A stretch of DNA of 64,000 nucleotides from an uncultured Victivallales bacterium (GTDB lineage Bacteria; Verrucomicrobiota; Lentisphaeria; Oligosphaerales; JAFGRS01): NCBI GenBank assembly GCA_903837355.1, contig CAILUI010000122.1:53480-117479 (forward strand), read 5' to 3'. The first letter of the stretch is position 1; every line of letters begins with the position of its first letter. The notes below the pieces were generated by a model that ran no database searches, had not been told where the DNA came from, and saw only the letters and a list, made by a program, of their open reading frames with translations. Below are positions 43,598-52,057 of this stretch, piece after piece. The translations under genes and the position numbers were made by a program.

Positions 43598-44929
43598 TTA
43601 GAAAACTCGGTACGGCTTGCGCACGTAGCGGTTCGCCGCGGGCAGGTTGGTGCACAGCATGTTCTCGGCGTCCCACTCGACGCGCTGACCGGTACGCACG
43701 GCTAGATTCCCCAGCAGCACCATCTCCGTCAGCGGTCCGGCGTAGTCGACGTTGGCACCCGGCGCCGGCCCCTGGCCCTTGCAGGCGTCGAGCCACTCGA
43801 CGTACAGCCCCGGGGAGCGCGGCAGCGTCTTGGGGGGCCGCGTGAACTCCTTCATCCGCGCCTCGGGAACGATGCGCAGGCTCGAGCAGTACATGTCATT
43901 GACCAGAATGGCGCCCTTGTCGCCGAGGAAGAGCTGGCCGTTGTCCTTCGGCAACTCGCGACCCTCATCAAGCTGGGACGGCCGGGGCGGCTGCTTGCCG
44001 CCGTCGTGCCAGACCACCTTGACCGGCGGCCGCCCACCGGGGCGCGCCGGGAACTGGTAGGTGAGGATGGACCAGGTGGGAGCGCAGTCCTCGGTGCCCG
44101 CTTCGCTGACCGCTTCGACGCTCGTGGGGTAGCCCAGCTCGAGAGCAGCGAACCCGGCATCGAACATGTGACAACCAATGTCGCCCAAGGCGCCGCAGCC
44201 GAAATCCCACCAGCCGCGCCACTTGAAGGGCATGTACGCCGAGTTGTAGGGCCGCTCGCGGGCGACGCCGAGCCAGAGGTTCCAGTCCAGGTTGGCAGGC
44301 ACGGGCTGGGCCTCGTCGGGCGTGCGGATGCCCTGCGGCCAGATGGGACGGTCGGTCCAGTAGTGCACCTCGCGCACCGGCCCCACGGCGCCCGCATCGA
44401 GCCACTCCTTGAGCAGTCGCACGGCCTCGTTACAGTGGCCCTGGATCCCCATCTGCGTCACGACGTTGTGCTGCCGTGCCGCAACCCGTAGCGCCCGCGC
44501 CTCGGCAATGGTGTGCGCCATCGGCTTCTGAACAAAGACGTGTTTACCCATCTGAATGGCCATCATGGCGACGGGGAAATGCATGTGATCCGGGGTGCTG
44601 ACGGTCACGGCATCGATCTGCTGATCCATCTCCCGCAGCATGACGCGGTAGTCCTTGTAGCGCTTGGCCCGACGGTGGTCCTTGAAAGCGCCAGAGGCCT
44701 GCCCGAAATCGACATCGCACAGCGCCACGATGTTCTCGCCGCTGAGCGCCTCAATGTCGCTGCGGCCTTTGCCGCCGCAGCCGACGCAGGCGATGTTGAG
44801 TTTGCGGCCCTTGATCGCACGCCCCTGGCGCAACGGGGTGGCGGCCAGGGCGGGCCAGGGCAGCAGCGTCGCGGCCAAGCCCAGCCCGGCCGCTTTCAGG
44901 AATCCGCGTCGTTCCATGGCGGTAGTCAT
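43598..44929 (-). CDS. Tat-exported Gfo/Idh/MocA oxidoreductase, probable glycoside C3 dehydrogenase
   Basis: 443 residues. The N-terminus ERRGFLKAAGLGLAATLLPW is a twin-arginine signal (R7, R8), so the enzyme is exported folded with its cofactor. The Rossmann motif is IACVGCGGKGRSD, the NADP loop continues VALCDVDF, and the EKP motif appears as VFVQKPMAH. DIGCHMFDAGFAALELGYPTS is in the substrate domain. In the keto-glycoside pathway such enzymes oxidise the C3 hydroxyl of glycosides, and a DUF1080 lyase then cleaves them. AAGGAG seven bases upstream fixes ATG 44929. It is transcribed ahead of the DUF1080 gene, which starts 39 bases downstream. Confidence 0.88.
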   Translation of the reverse strand: MTTAMERRGFLKAAGLGLAATLLPWPALAATPLRQGRAIKGRKLNIACVGCGGKGRSDIEALSGENIVALCDVDFGQASGAFKDHRRAKRYKDYRVMLREMDQQIDAVTVSTPDHMHFPVAMMAIQMGKHVFVQKPMAHTIAEARALRVAARQHNVVTQMGIQGHCNEAVRLLKEWLDAGAVGPVREVHYWTDRPIWPQGIRTPDEAQPVPANLDWNLWLGVARERPYNSAYMPFKWRGWWDFGCGALGDIGCHMFDAGFAALELGYPTSVEAVSEAGTEDCAPTWSILTYQFPARPGGRPPVKVVWHDGGKQPPRPSQLDEGRELPKDNGQLFLGDKGAILVNDMYCSSLRIVPEARMKEFTRPPKTLPRSPGLYVEWLDACKGQGPAPGANVDYAGPLTEMVLLGNLAVRTGQRVEWDAENMLCTNLPAANRYVRKPYRVF

Positions 44930-44956
44930 CGTAGAGCTCCTTCCGGGAAACGCGAC

Positions 44957-44984
44957 AACCTAGGCTGACTCACCAACAATGCAA
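44957..44984 (-). promoter_or_regulatory. Promoter-like pair upstream of the Gfo/Idh gene
   Basis: Reading leftward, TTGCAT and TAGGTT are 16 bases apart, about 28 bases before the start codon. It matches the TTGCAn - 16 - TAnnnT form at metK and the TRAP operon. Confidence 0.45.
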
Positions 44985-45317
44985 GGAGCCACGAGGCAGG
45001 CCCAGGGCGGTTTCAAGGTCCGTGGCGCGACGTCTCCGGCAGGGCGCGCGGTCCTGCCCGACGGCAGGACTGGCCAGCAGGGTCCGGAGCGCCTCCTGGC
45101 AACCGCGCGGGGCTCCGCACCTGCGGAACCGGGGGCCGCGCGGCCTACTGGGACAAGCACCGCCAGCCAGCCTCACGGAAGCTTTCGTGAAACAGCCCCT
45201 AGACAGGCCCCGCTGGGGCACCGGGAAGGTTTGGTCCAGGGGACCCGCGGTTGCCTGCTGGCCGAATCTGGCACTACCTGCCGATCCGGTCAGCGGCCAC
45301 CAGGGAGCGGAGCGCTC
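44985..45317. other. Intergenic region without a gene
   Basis: No coding sequence is supported in this stretch between the Gfo/Idh gene and DinB. It holds a near-perfect palindrome TCACGGAAGCTTTCGTGA (45173-45190, one mismatched pair) and a short hairpin GCCCC-GCT-GGGGC (45207-45219), either of which could be an operator or terminator. The remaining sequence shows no further recognisable element. Confidence 0.35.
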
Positions 45318-45818
45318 TTACCTATGGTGTGCGAGATCGCCCCAGATCGTCTGCAGGTACTCGAGCTGGGCGGTATGGCTGTCCTGGTGCAGCGCCGGCA
45401 GGTTCATCCAGAACGCCATGGGGAACGCGCCGAAGGGACTGTCCGGGGACGTGGCGAAGCGCTCCGCGGTCATCGTCCCAAGCGCCGCCACGACCTCGGC
45501 ACAGGACGCTTCAAGCTGGCGCTCGGCGTCGGCGCGCTCGGTGAGCGTCGCCTCGAACTGCCGCGACATCGCCTCTCCCTGTTCGGGTGTCGACAACTGC
45601 GGCAGTGCTTCGCCGCGGAGCACCCTTGCGAACATGCGGTTGCCCAGGATGCAGTGCCCGACCAGAGCCAACGCCGAGCGCGAGGTCGGCGATGGCGACC
45701 ACAGCAGTTTCCCATCCGGCACGAAGCCGAGAGCTTTGGCCAGCCGCGCACTGGCCTCCTTGGCGCGGTCCTGGCAGGCGGCGACGGTCGTGTGGAGACA
45801 CGGGCTTGCGGTTTCCAT
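45318..45818 (-). CDS. DinB-family protein
   Basis: 166 residues, the DinB-like four-helix metal-binding fold. The likely metal His residues are in VGHCILGNRMF, and the C-terminal helix has PALHQDSHTAQLEYLQTIWG (H-x-x-D-S-H-x-x-Q), the hallmark of the family. Members are often thiol-transferase-type (bacillithiol/mycothiol-related) or of unknown function. GCGGAG nine bases upstream supports ATG 45818. No partner gene suggests a role. Confidence 0.78.
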   Translation of the reverse strand: METASPCLHTTVAACQDRAKEASARLAKALGFVPDGKLLWSPSPTSRSALALVGHCILGNRMFARVLRGEALPQLSTPEQGEAMSRQFEATLTERADAERQLEASCAEVVAALGTMTAERFATSPDSPFGAFPMAFWMNLPALHQDSHTAQLEYLQTIWGDLAHHR

Positions 45819-45893
45819 GCTGCTATGCTCCGCTTTGATGGGGTGGTTTCAGCGCGGTCATCTGCTTACTGGCTTGGACCAAGGCAGGCGGCA

Positions 45894-45983
45894 TCAGGTT
45901 GCCGCAGCGACGACACCGGGCGCCCCGGCCAGGCTGGAGCAGAGGACAGCGCCCAGCGCCATGGCAAGCAGGAAGTACCGCAC
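45894..45983 (-). CDS. 29-residue signal-peptide-like mini-ORF
   Basis: From GTG 45983 (GAGG ten bases upstream) a frame encodes RYFLLAMALGAVLCSSLAGA and continues PGVVAAAT before a stop. It is a typical signal peptide with nothing after it. Either this is the decayed start of a lost exported protein, or an expressed short membrane peptide. It lies just upstream of dinB in the same direction. Confidence 0.35.
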   Translation of the reverse strand: MRYFLLAMALGAVLCSSLAGAPGVVAAAT

Positions 45984-46183
45984 GTGTTGAGGGCCTCGGT
46001 CTCCAGCGGCACTGACACCGACCATAGTGGCCGTCCGCCTCCAGACGCCGCCAACGGGCGGGGTAAGGTTCACGCACGCACCAGCGCGTGCGTGCTTGCC
46101 GACGCACATGGCCCCCCGCCCTCGGCAGTTCGGTCGGGACCCGTTGCCCCGCCGCATGCCGACCGGAGGCGCCGCGAACGCTC

Positions 46184-46746
46184 TCAGCGGTAGAGTGTGC
46201 GCGCCGTGCGCCAGTCAGCCCCCTTCTCGTGGGCGTACTCCGTGACTCGCGGGCGGCGCTCGCGCAGACGCACGGATTCGATCCCCAGGTAGAAGCCCTC
46301 TGACTGCGCGTTCTTGCCGACACACTGCAGACGCAGGACATACGTTCCCGGTTCGGGCCAGAAGTCGAGCAGGCGGACCTCGGTGTTGGCGACCTTGGCG
46401 CTGTAGAGATCGATCACACCGCCCAGCTCGACCCCGTTGAGCACAGCCTGGTAGCGCCCAAAGTCGTAGGACGTGGTCAGGTTCAGAACCAAGCGCAGCG
46501 GTTCCTGCCGTTTCACCTCGAAAGGGACCTCGATCCAGGCGCCCGCGGCGGCGGCGGGCCGGTAGAGCAATTGCGGCCCCTCATAGAGTGCAAGCTGCTG
46601 CGGGCTGGCCTCGCCCGCGCCGTGGCGGTTGGCGGCGGCAGAGTCGCGGGCGTAGGCAATCACTCGCGACAGGCTCGGCAGGCGGCGCTCGCGGGCAGGC
46701 GGCAGGCGGGCGCCGAAGGTCGGTTGGCCCGTCTGGTACCGGCCAT
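46184..46746 (-). pseudogene. C-terminal domain remnant of an exported glycan-associated protein
   Basis: The frame from about 46746 down to 46184 reads RVIAYARDSAAANRH, then AWIEVPFEVKRQEPLRLVLN, TTSYDFGRYQAVLNGVELGG and VIDLYSAKVA, then LRLQCVGKNAQSEGFYLGIE and TLYR. This is a beta-sandwich of the type that ends DUF2961-like (GH172) or related planctomycete proteins. No start codon or N-terminal domain is found upstream: the frame extends only into the end of the neighbouring URO-D gene in another reading frame. A remnant of a deleted larger gene is likely, although a sequencing frameshift cannot be excluded. Confidence 0.45.
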
Positions 46747-46826
46747 TGTCACGCCTTCGTGGCTGGCGACCGGGTACCGCGCAGCCTCCGCTGCGCTGGC
46801 CGGGCCGGACGTACGCCGCACGTACG

Positions 46827-48035
46827 TCACCCGCCCAACGCCTGGATCTCCCGGTCGATCCGTGCCATATCCAGCGGATAGACGCCAAACTCGTTGGCGA
46901 CGTTGACCATCTCGCGAATGTTAGCGTCAGGCGTGTCGCGCCCGCATTGGTCACCCGTGGAGAGGATGAACCCGCCGTTCGCGCCGGCAGCGCGGATCGC
47001 CTTCAGGCTCGCGCGCCTGACATCCTTGACACTGCCCAGAAGCATGACCTCGGTGGTATGCAGGTTGCCCATCAGACTGAGCCGGTCGCCAAACGTCCTC
47101 TTGAGCTCCGCCAGGTCACAGTCGCCCATGGGCGGAATCTCCAGCGGGTTGATCGACGACAGATCGGTCTCGAGGGCGCTCATTTTCACCAGTTCCCGCT
47201 CCGGACCGCAGCAATGGATCTGCGACGGGATGCCGGCCTCCTTGCACAGCCGCGTGATCTCCTTGAGCCCCGGCAGCGTGAGCTCACGGAGAATGGCCGG
47301 AGTGTTGAACACGAGCGCCCCGGAACCGCCGGTCAGGATGAAGTCCGGCCGACACGGTCCAGCCAGCACGCGCTTGAGGTGCGCCAGCGAGTCCTCCAGG
47401 CAGGCGACACTCCAGGCCTTGACCTCATCGTGCCGATCGTGGTAGTCGTAGATGGAGTAGCCCGAGCCCTGTTCGGGATTCCCCAGCATGGGCGCCCCGG
47501 CGAAGGTACCAATGACGCCGCGGTTGTCAAACAACGCCAAGGCTTCCGCCAGCAACTCGAAGCCCTGTTTCTGCGGCCTGACGCCCTCGATCGGCTGCCA
47601 GCGTTCCGGGGGTCGGGCCATATCGATCTTGCTCGCGATCAGCGTCGTGGGCGGGTCAGCCCGCGGATAGACCGTGACCAGATGCGACCACTCTTTGGCC
47701 TGCCCCTGGCGCTGCCGGTAGGAGCGGGTGACGATCCGTTCGGCGGTCTTCTCGACGATCACGGTCTCGTTCGTGACGTCCGAGGGCGCCGGGGCTGGAG
47801 CCGCCGGATCGCTGACGTAGAAGCCGTCCAGACTGTAGATCCAACCATCGGTGCCGAAGTACGTGACCGCATCGATGTAGGCGCGCCAGAGCGGCGGATC
47901 CTGGTACAAGTAGATGTCCCAGAACGCCTTGCCGGTGAGGCGGCAGGGGATCATGTTGGAGAAATCCGGGGCGACCGGGATGCGGTCCGGTTGTCCGTTG
48001 CGCATCGCCGTCAACATGCGTTCACGTGAAGTCAT
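46827..48035 (-). CDS. Uroporphyrinogen-decarboxylase-family methyltransferase-like protein
   Basis: 402 residues. N-terminal TSRERMLTAMRNGQPDRIPVA and the barrel blocks FDNRGVIGTFAGAPMLGNPE and FILTGGSGALVFNTPAILRE resemble MtaA/MtbA. The zinc-type residues are visible as IHCCGPERELVK (H-C) and GDQCGRDTPD (second Cys), unlike the paralogue at 27326 where the last Cys is replaced. A corrinoid-to-cofactor or C1-substrate methyl transfer is plausible. It ends with DMARIDREIQALGG near the GH172-like remnant. The ribosome site before ATG 48035 is weak. Confidence 0.8.
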   Translation of the reverse strand: MTSRERMLTAMRNGQPDRIPVAPDFSNMIPCRLTGKAFWDIYLYQDPPLWRAYIDAVTYFGTDGWIYSLDGFYVSDPAAPAPAPSDVTNETVIVEKTAERIVTRSYRQRQGQAKEWSHLVTVYPRADPPTTLIASKIDMARPPERWQPIEGVRPQKQGFELLAEALALFDNRGVIGTFAGAPMLGNPEQGSGYSIYDYHDRHDEVKAWSVACLEDSLAHLKRVLAGPCRPDFILTGGSGALVFNTPAILRELTLPGLKEITRLCKEAGIPSQIHCCGPERELVKMSALETDLSSINPLEIPPMGDCDLAELKRTFGDRLSLMGNLHTTEVMLLGSVKDVRRASLKAIRAAGANGGFILSTGDQCGRDTPDANIREMVNVANEFGVYPLDMARIDREIQALGG

Positions 48036-48249
48036 GGTTGGAAGTAGCCAGTCCTTGGGGCATGTACTATGGAACGGGGCGGCTGCGTGCCTGACGCATA
48101 CGCACCAGCCCCTTCTTGGCTACCAGGGAACCATGGACGGCCATCGTCAGCGCCCCTGGCGCTCGTTCTCTGACGGCGATCAACCGCCACCTCTGTGAGG
48201 CGCGCCGGGGCGTCCTTAAGCGGGCGCCCGGCGTCGGCCTCGCCGCGGG

Positions 48250-49008
48250 TCAGTAGATATGGGTGCTTTCCGTCTCCATCACCGGGCGCCCAAGCTGATC
48301 CGAAGTCATTTCGACCTTGAAGCGCACGTCGCCCGCCGCCACGCCTTTGACCTTGAGCGTGAACACCGCCGTCGCCTTCGCTGCCAGGGACGGGATCGGC
48401 GCGAAGCTGACCGCCTTGCCGTCCACCTTGGCCGTCGTCGGCCCGGTCGAGGAAACGTAGTCTTCCTCCGGAGGCAGGGTGCAGTTGATCGCGATGTTGG
48501 TGCCCAGGGCGGAGCCCTGATTGACGACGGTGATCGTGTAGGTGAGCACACCGCCAACCTCGGTCGGGTCGGGATCGTCCACGCATTCCAGGAGAATGGC
48601 GGGGATCCCCTTGACCTCGAAGGCGCAGGAGGCCGCCGACTCGGCGCAGTAGCTCACGGTTGCCGTGTTCAGGACTTTGCCGATCTGGTCGCAACGCAGG
48701 GTCGTCTTCAGCGTGCGCGTCTTGCCCGCGGCGAGCGTCCCAAGTTGCCAGACGATGTCGTTGCCGGCACGGGCGCCCTCGCTGTCGGCACTCACGAACT
48801 GAACGCCGCCGGTGACGGTATCCTTGACGACCACGTTCAGCGCCGGGCCGTCACCCCGGTTCGTGACGATGATCTCGAAGGTGACGTCGCGACCCAGGTA
48901 GCGCAGCTCCGGACAACTCTTCGTGATCTCGATGATCGGCGCTCCGGCGCCGACGACGGCGGTGAGCAAGCCGAGAAGCAACAGGGACTGCAGGGCGATG
49001 GTTCTCAT
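48250..49008 (-). CDS. Exported DUF11 repeat protein
   Basis: 252 residues with a signal peptide (MRTIALQSLLLLGLLTAVVG). Two DUF11-type Ig-like modules follow: VTFEIIVTNRGDGPALNVVV with KDTVTGGVQFVS, and GGVLTYTITVVNQGSALGTN with INCTLPP. Both have the conserved 'N-x-G' and 'L-x-P' positions, and the protein is unusually Cys-rich (CPELRY, CAESAASC, CTLP). Such modules occur in surface or outer-membrane-associated proteins of Planctomycetota, Chlamydiota and relatives. GGAGG eight bases upstream fixes ATG 49008. The role is probably structural at the cell surface. Confidence 0.85.
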   Translation of the reverse strand: MRTIALQSLLLLGLLTAVVGAGAPIIEITKSCPELRYLGRDVTFEIIVTNRGDGPALNVVVKDTVTGGVQFVSADSEGARAGNDIVWQLGTLAAGKTRTLKTTLRCDQIGKVLNTATVSYCAESAASCAFEVKGIPAILLECVDDPDPTEVGGVLTYTITVVNQGSALGTNIAINCTLPPEEDYVSSTGPTTAKVDGKAVSFAPIPSLAAKATAVFTLKVKGVAAGDVRFKVEMTSDQLGRPVMETESTHIY

Positions 49009-49403
49009 GGTCCGGGCCTCCTTCTTCAGCGTGATGGGGCAAGAGATAGCGATCGGCTTCAGAACACCTTTGGAAAGTAACCGGGCAGCCGCCGACATGC
49101 AAGCGGAAGCGACGCTGCGTCAGGGCTGTTCCGTTTTCCCAACGACCATCGGTGTTGGTCACCGGCACGGTGAAAGCGTGAGAGCGTGAGGGTTACGGCG
49201 CGTGTGCCGGCCGTCTGCCACGAATCCACGCTTCCACGTTCTCACGCGCTCACCCGTAGCGGGAACCGCGATCTTGGAGCAGCCCTGACGCTGCGTCCCC
49301 TTGCCCTTGCGTGGCGGCCTCCCGTGGCATACCTTCTCTGGCGCGAGCCGGGAAGGCAGATCCGTGAACGCCGTCGGCGCTCGCCGAGACCAAGGAGCAC
49401 ACC
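49009..49403. other. Intergenic region between divergent genes
   Basis: No gene is supported. The region holds an imperfect inverted repeat GTGAGAGCGTGAG (49178-49190) and CTCACGCGCTCAC (49241-49253) separated by 50 bases, of which 12 of 13 bases match, plus a plus-strand promoter-like pair TTGCGT - 17 bp - TACCTT (49307-49335) leading to the amidohydrolase. Confidence 0.4.
49307..49335 (+). promoter_or_regulatory. Promoter-like pair upstream of the amidohydrolase
   Basis: TTGCGT and TACCTT are 17 bases apart, about 68 bases before the start codon at 49404. Confidence 0.35.
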
Positions 49404-50741
49404 ATGGACACCGGTCAGCCCGCAAGCCTCTGCGGGCGCCTGCTCGCCGCGATCGGGGCGATCCCCATCGTGGATACGCACGAACACCTGGAGGAAGAGG
49501 GAAACACCTCCCGCCTCGAGCGGTCTGGCTGGACGCTCCTTCTCCACTACGTTCAGTGCGACCTCGTGGCGGCGGGCGTCGACGGGCTCGCCCTGCAACG
49601 GGCCACCGCGCCTGGAACCGCTCCGGAAGAGCGCTGGGATGCCCTGGCGCCGTGGTGGCCGGCGGTGTCACAGGGTGCCTACATGCGGGTCCTGAACCGC
49701 GGACTCGCGGCACTCCACGGCGTGCCCTCCCTCAGCCGCGGGAACGTCGCCGAGGTGGAGGCCCGCATGCGCCGCACCTACGCCACCGGCGCCTACCAAA
49801 AAGCACTCAAGGATCTGGCCAACATCGAGGTCTCGCTGGTTGACCCGCTGGAGCCGGACCCGCGCGACCAAGGCCCCTTGGCGCATCGTGGCCTTGCCTG
49901 CGATCCGACCTACTTCCTCTGCGACTACCACGAACGGGTGACCGGAGACCTGGCGAACTCGCACCAGCGCCTGGCGCGGCGCCTGGGGCGGGAGGTGGGG
50001 GACCTCGCCGCCTGGAAGGGCGCCCTGGCTGACGACCTCGCCCGCGTGGCCGCCTGGGCACCGGCCATCAAGTGTACACTGGGCTACAGCCGGGCCCTGG
50101 ATTTCGAACCCGTCACCGAGGCCGACGCGGCCCGACTCGCAGCCCGCACGATCGCGGGCCAGCCCCTTGCCGAGGCCGAGCACAAAGCCCTGCAGGACCA
50201 CTTCGTGGACTATCTGGCCGACCTGGGCGCCGAGCACGGCTTACCGCTGATGTTCCATACGGGCCTCCACGCCGGGGGCGGCAACTTCCTCGAGCGCACG
50301 CGCCTGGAGCCCTTCACCGGCCTCGTGCGGCGCCACCCGCGGACGCGCTTCGACCTCTTCCACATCGCCTATCCGAACGACCGCGACGCCATCGTCCTGG
50401 CGAAGTACTACGGCAACGTGAGCCTCGACTTCTGCTGGGCCTGGGCCTTCGCACCTCGCGATGCGGAAGCGACCCTCCACGCCTGCCTGGACCTCCTGCC
50501 CGTGGACAAGGTCTGCGCGTTCGGCGGAGACTACTTCCACCTTGAGGGCGCACTGGGCCACAGCCTCGTCGCCCGCGAGGGCATCGCCCGGGTGCTGGCC
50601 GAACGCGTCGAGCGCGGCTGGCTGACCGAGGAGGGGGCGCTGGCAGTGGCTCTCACGATCCTGCACGATGGGCCGGCTCGCCTGTTCCGAACCGCCGAGA
50701 AACTCGCCGCCGTGCGTGCCGCCCGCAGCGCACGAGTCTGA
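49404..50741 (+). CDS. Amidohydrolase-superfamily protein
   Basis: 445 residues of the amidohydrolase TIM-barrel superfamily. The metal-binding start DTHEHLEEE (D24, H26, H28) is followed by MFHTGLH, FDLFHIAYPND and FGGDYFHLEG, giving the metal-ligand His/Asp set (H in FHTGLH and FHIAYP, D in GGDYF). Enzymes of this group decarboxylate, hydrolyse or isomerise small substrates; a glucuronate-isomerase- or 2-amino-muconate-decarboxylase-like branch is possible. AAGGAG six bases upstream fixes ATG 49404. It converges on the Tat protein gene with 11 bases between stops. Confidence 0.8.
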   Translation: MDTGQPASLCGRLLAAIGAIPIVDTHEHLEEEGNTSRLERSGWTLLLHYVQCDLVAAGVDGLALQRATAPGTAPEERWDALAPWWPAVSQGAYMRVLNRGLAALHGVPSLSRGNVAEVEARMRRTYATGAYQKALKDLANIEVSLVDPLEPDPRDQGPLAHRGLACDPTYFLCDYHERVTGDLANSHQRLARRLGREVGDLAAWKGALADDLARVAAWAPAIKCTLGYSRALDFEPVTEADAARLAARTIAGQPLAEAEHKALQDHFVDYLADLGAEHGLPLMFHTGLHAGGGNFLERTRLEPFTGLVRRHPRTRFDLFHIAYPNDRDAIVLAKYYGNVSLDFCWAWAFAPRDAEATLHACLDLLPVDKVCAFGGDYFHLEGALGHSLVAREGIARVLAERVERGWLTEEGALAVALTILHDGPARLFRTAEKLAAVRAARSARV

Positions 50742-50752
50742 GCCCAGCCCGA

Positions 50753-51772
50753 CTACGCGAACCACGCACGTTCACGCTCGGCCACGGACTTGCTCCGCAG
50801 CACCTTCGACACGATCAGCGCGTCCTCTTTGATCTGGAAGTCGAACATCCCGACCACCACGAAGTCCGCCCCGGCCTCAAAGGCCTGCAGGAACCCATCC
50901 TGGGGATGGATCGCGCCCGCAGCCAGGACCTTGAAGGCAAACCAGGGCTTCTTGACGCCCTTCATGAAAGCCTGGGTCTTATCGGCGTCGGTGCACCAGA
51001 CATTGTCGTAGTACCCCTGCTCGAACCACTCCTTGCGGTTCTCCGCACGGCTCGCGGATGCATAGATGGCCCGATGGTAGGTCTTGACGTAGTAATCGAC
51101 CGGGATCCCCTTCTCCTCGCACGCCATCGGTACCGCCAGGGTGTGGCCGCCTACCCCGGCGCACAGTCCCTCGCTCTTCACCGCCTCGACCGTCTTGGCG
51201 ATTACGTCAAGCCGCCCGGCGCGCACGAGTTGGTCCCCCACATTGCCTTGGATGTAGATGGTGTCGGCACCGGCATCGATCAGCCGCCGGGCCTCATCCC
51301 AGAGCTGCTGGTCGGTCACGGCCCCCTCGATGGGGGGATGGATCTCGGAGATCACCTGCAGCTTCCCGCCGTGCTTCTGGTTGTACTCCCGCGCCGTGCT
51401 CAGGTAGGCGGGGTTCAGGAGGATGGTGTTGACGCCGTGGGCCTCAGCGAGGGCCATCGTCTCGAAGATCTTCTCCTGGGTGTTGTAGGCCTTGAACAGG
51501 CTCGATGCGTAGATGAGGTCCCGCGAGTGCGCCCAGCCGCCAATGAGGTTGCCACCCATGATCAGGCGACTGACCTCCAGCTTGCCGAGCTTCCCGCGCG
51601 GCACCGCCTCGTCGCTGTCGGGACTCGGCTTCCCGTCGGTCGCCGCCTTACCACCGTCGACGGCCGCCAGGAACGTCGCCTCCTCGAGGCTCCTCGCGGA
51701 CGCCCCGGCAAGCGCGGTCGCCAACAGCGACTTCCCCAGAAAATCCCGGCGATTGATCTGCGTAGACATCAT
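50753..51772 (-). CDS. Tat-exported aldo-keto-reductase-like TIM-barrel protein
   Basis: 339 residues. MSTQINRRDFLGKSLLATAL is a Tat signal with the RR in NRRDFLGK. A KLGKLEVSRLIMGGNLIGGW segment and NTQEKIFETMALAEAHGVNT resemble the start of aldo-keto reductases, but the catalytic D-x-A-x-x-Y block is absent at the expected place (LLNPAYLSTAREYN). Later segments VTDQQLWDEARRLIDAGADT and CAGVGGHTLAVPMACEEKGI fit a TIM barrel. The protein may be an exported sugar-related oxidoreductase or aldolase. GGAGG precedes the ATG pair at 51772. Function is unknown. Confidence 0.7.
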   Translation of the reverse strand: MMSTQINRRDFLGKSLLATALAGASARSLEEATFLAAVDGGKAATDGKPSPDSDEAVPRGKLGKLEVSRLIMGGNLIGGWAHSRDLIYASSLFKAYNTQEKIFETMALAEAHGVNTILLNPAYLSTAREYNQKHGGKLQVISEIHPPIEGAVTDQQLWDEARRLIDAGADTIYIQGNVGDQLVRAGRLDVIAKTVEAVKSEGLCAGVGGHTLAVPMACEEKGIPVDYYVKTYHRAIYASASRAENRKEWFEQGYYDNVWCTDADKTQAFMKGVKKPWFAFKVLAAGAIHPQDGFLQAFEAGADFVVVGMFDFQIKEDALIVSKVLRSKSVAERERAWFA

Positions 51773-52057
51773 GGACCTCCACGTTCCCCGGCCGTCTCGG
51801 CGCCGCCCGCGGAGACGACGCGCAACTGCCGATAGGCGTACTATAGACCGTTGAAGCGCGCCCGGAGCCCAGCCGCAGGACGGCCCGAGCAGCCGCGCCG
51901 CGACAGGCGGAATCGTGGCGCGCCCACTGGCCGGAACCCGAGTGCGGACATACCTTGATCTGGGTCGGCCGCCTGGCGCTGCTGCCGCTCGCGAGAACCG
52001 TCGGCCAAGACGTGGGTGACGTCGGACCTATCCGAGGACAACCGGGAGACTCTTGGG

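Noticed and set aside
45207..45219. GCCCC-GCT-GGGGC hairpin
   Set aside because: Too short and without a T-run to call a terminator; recorded only as part of the empty region.
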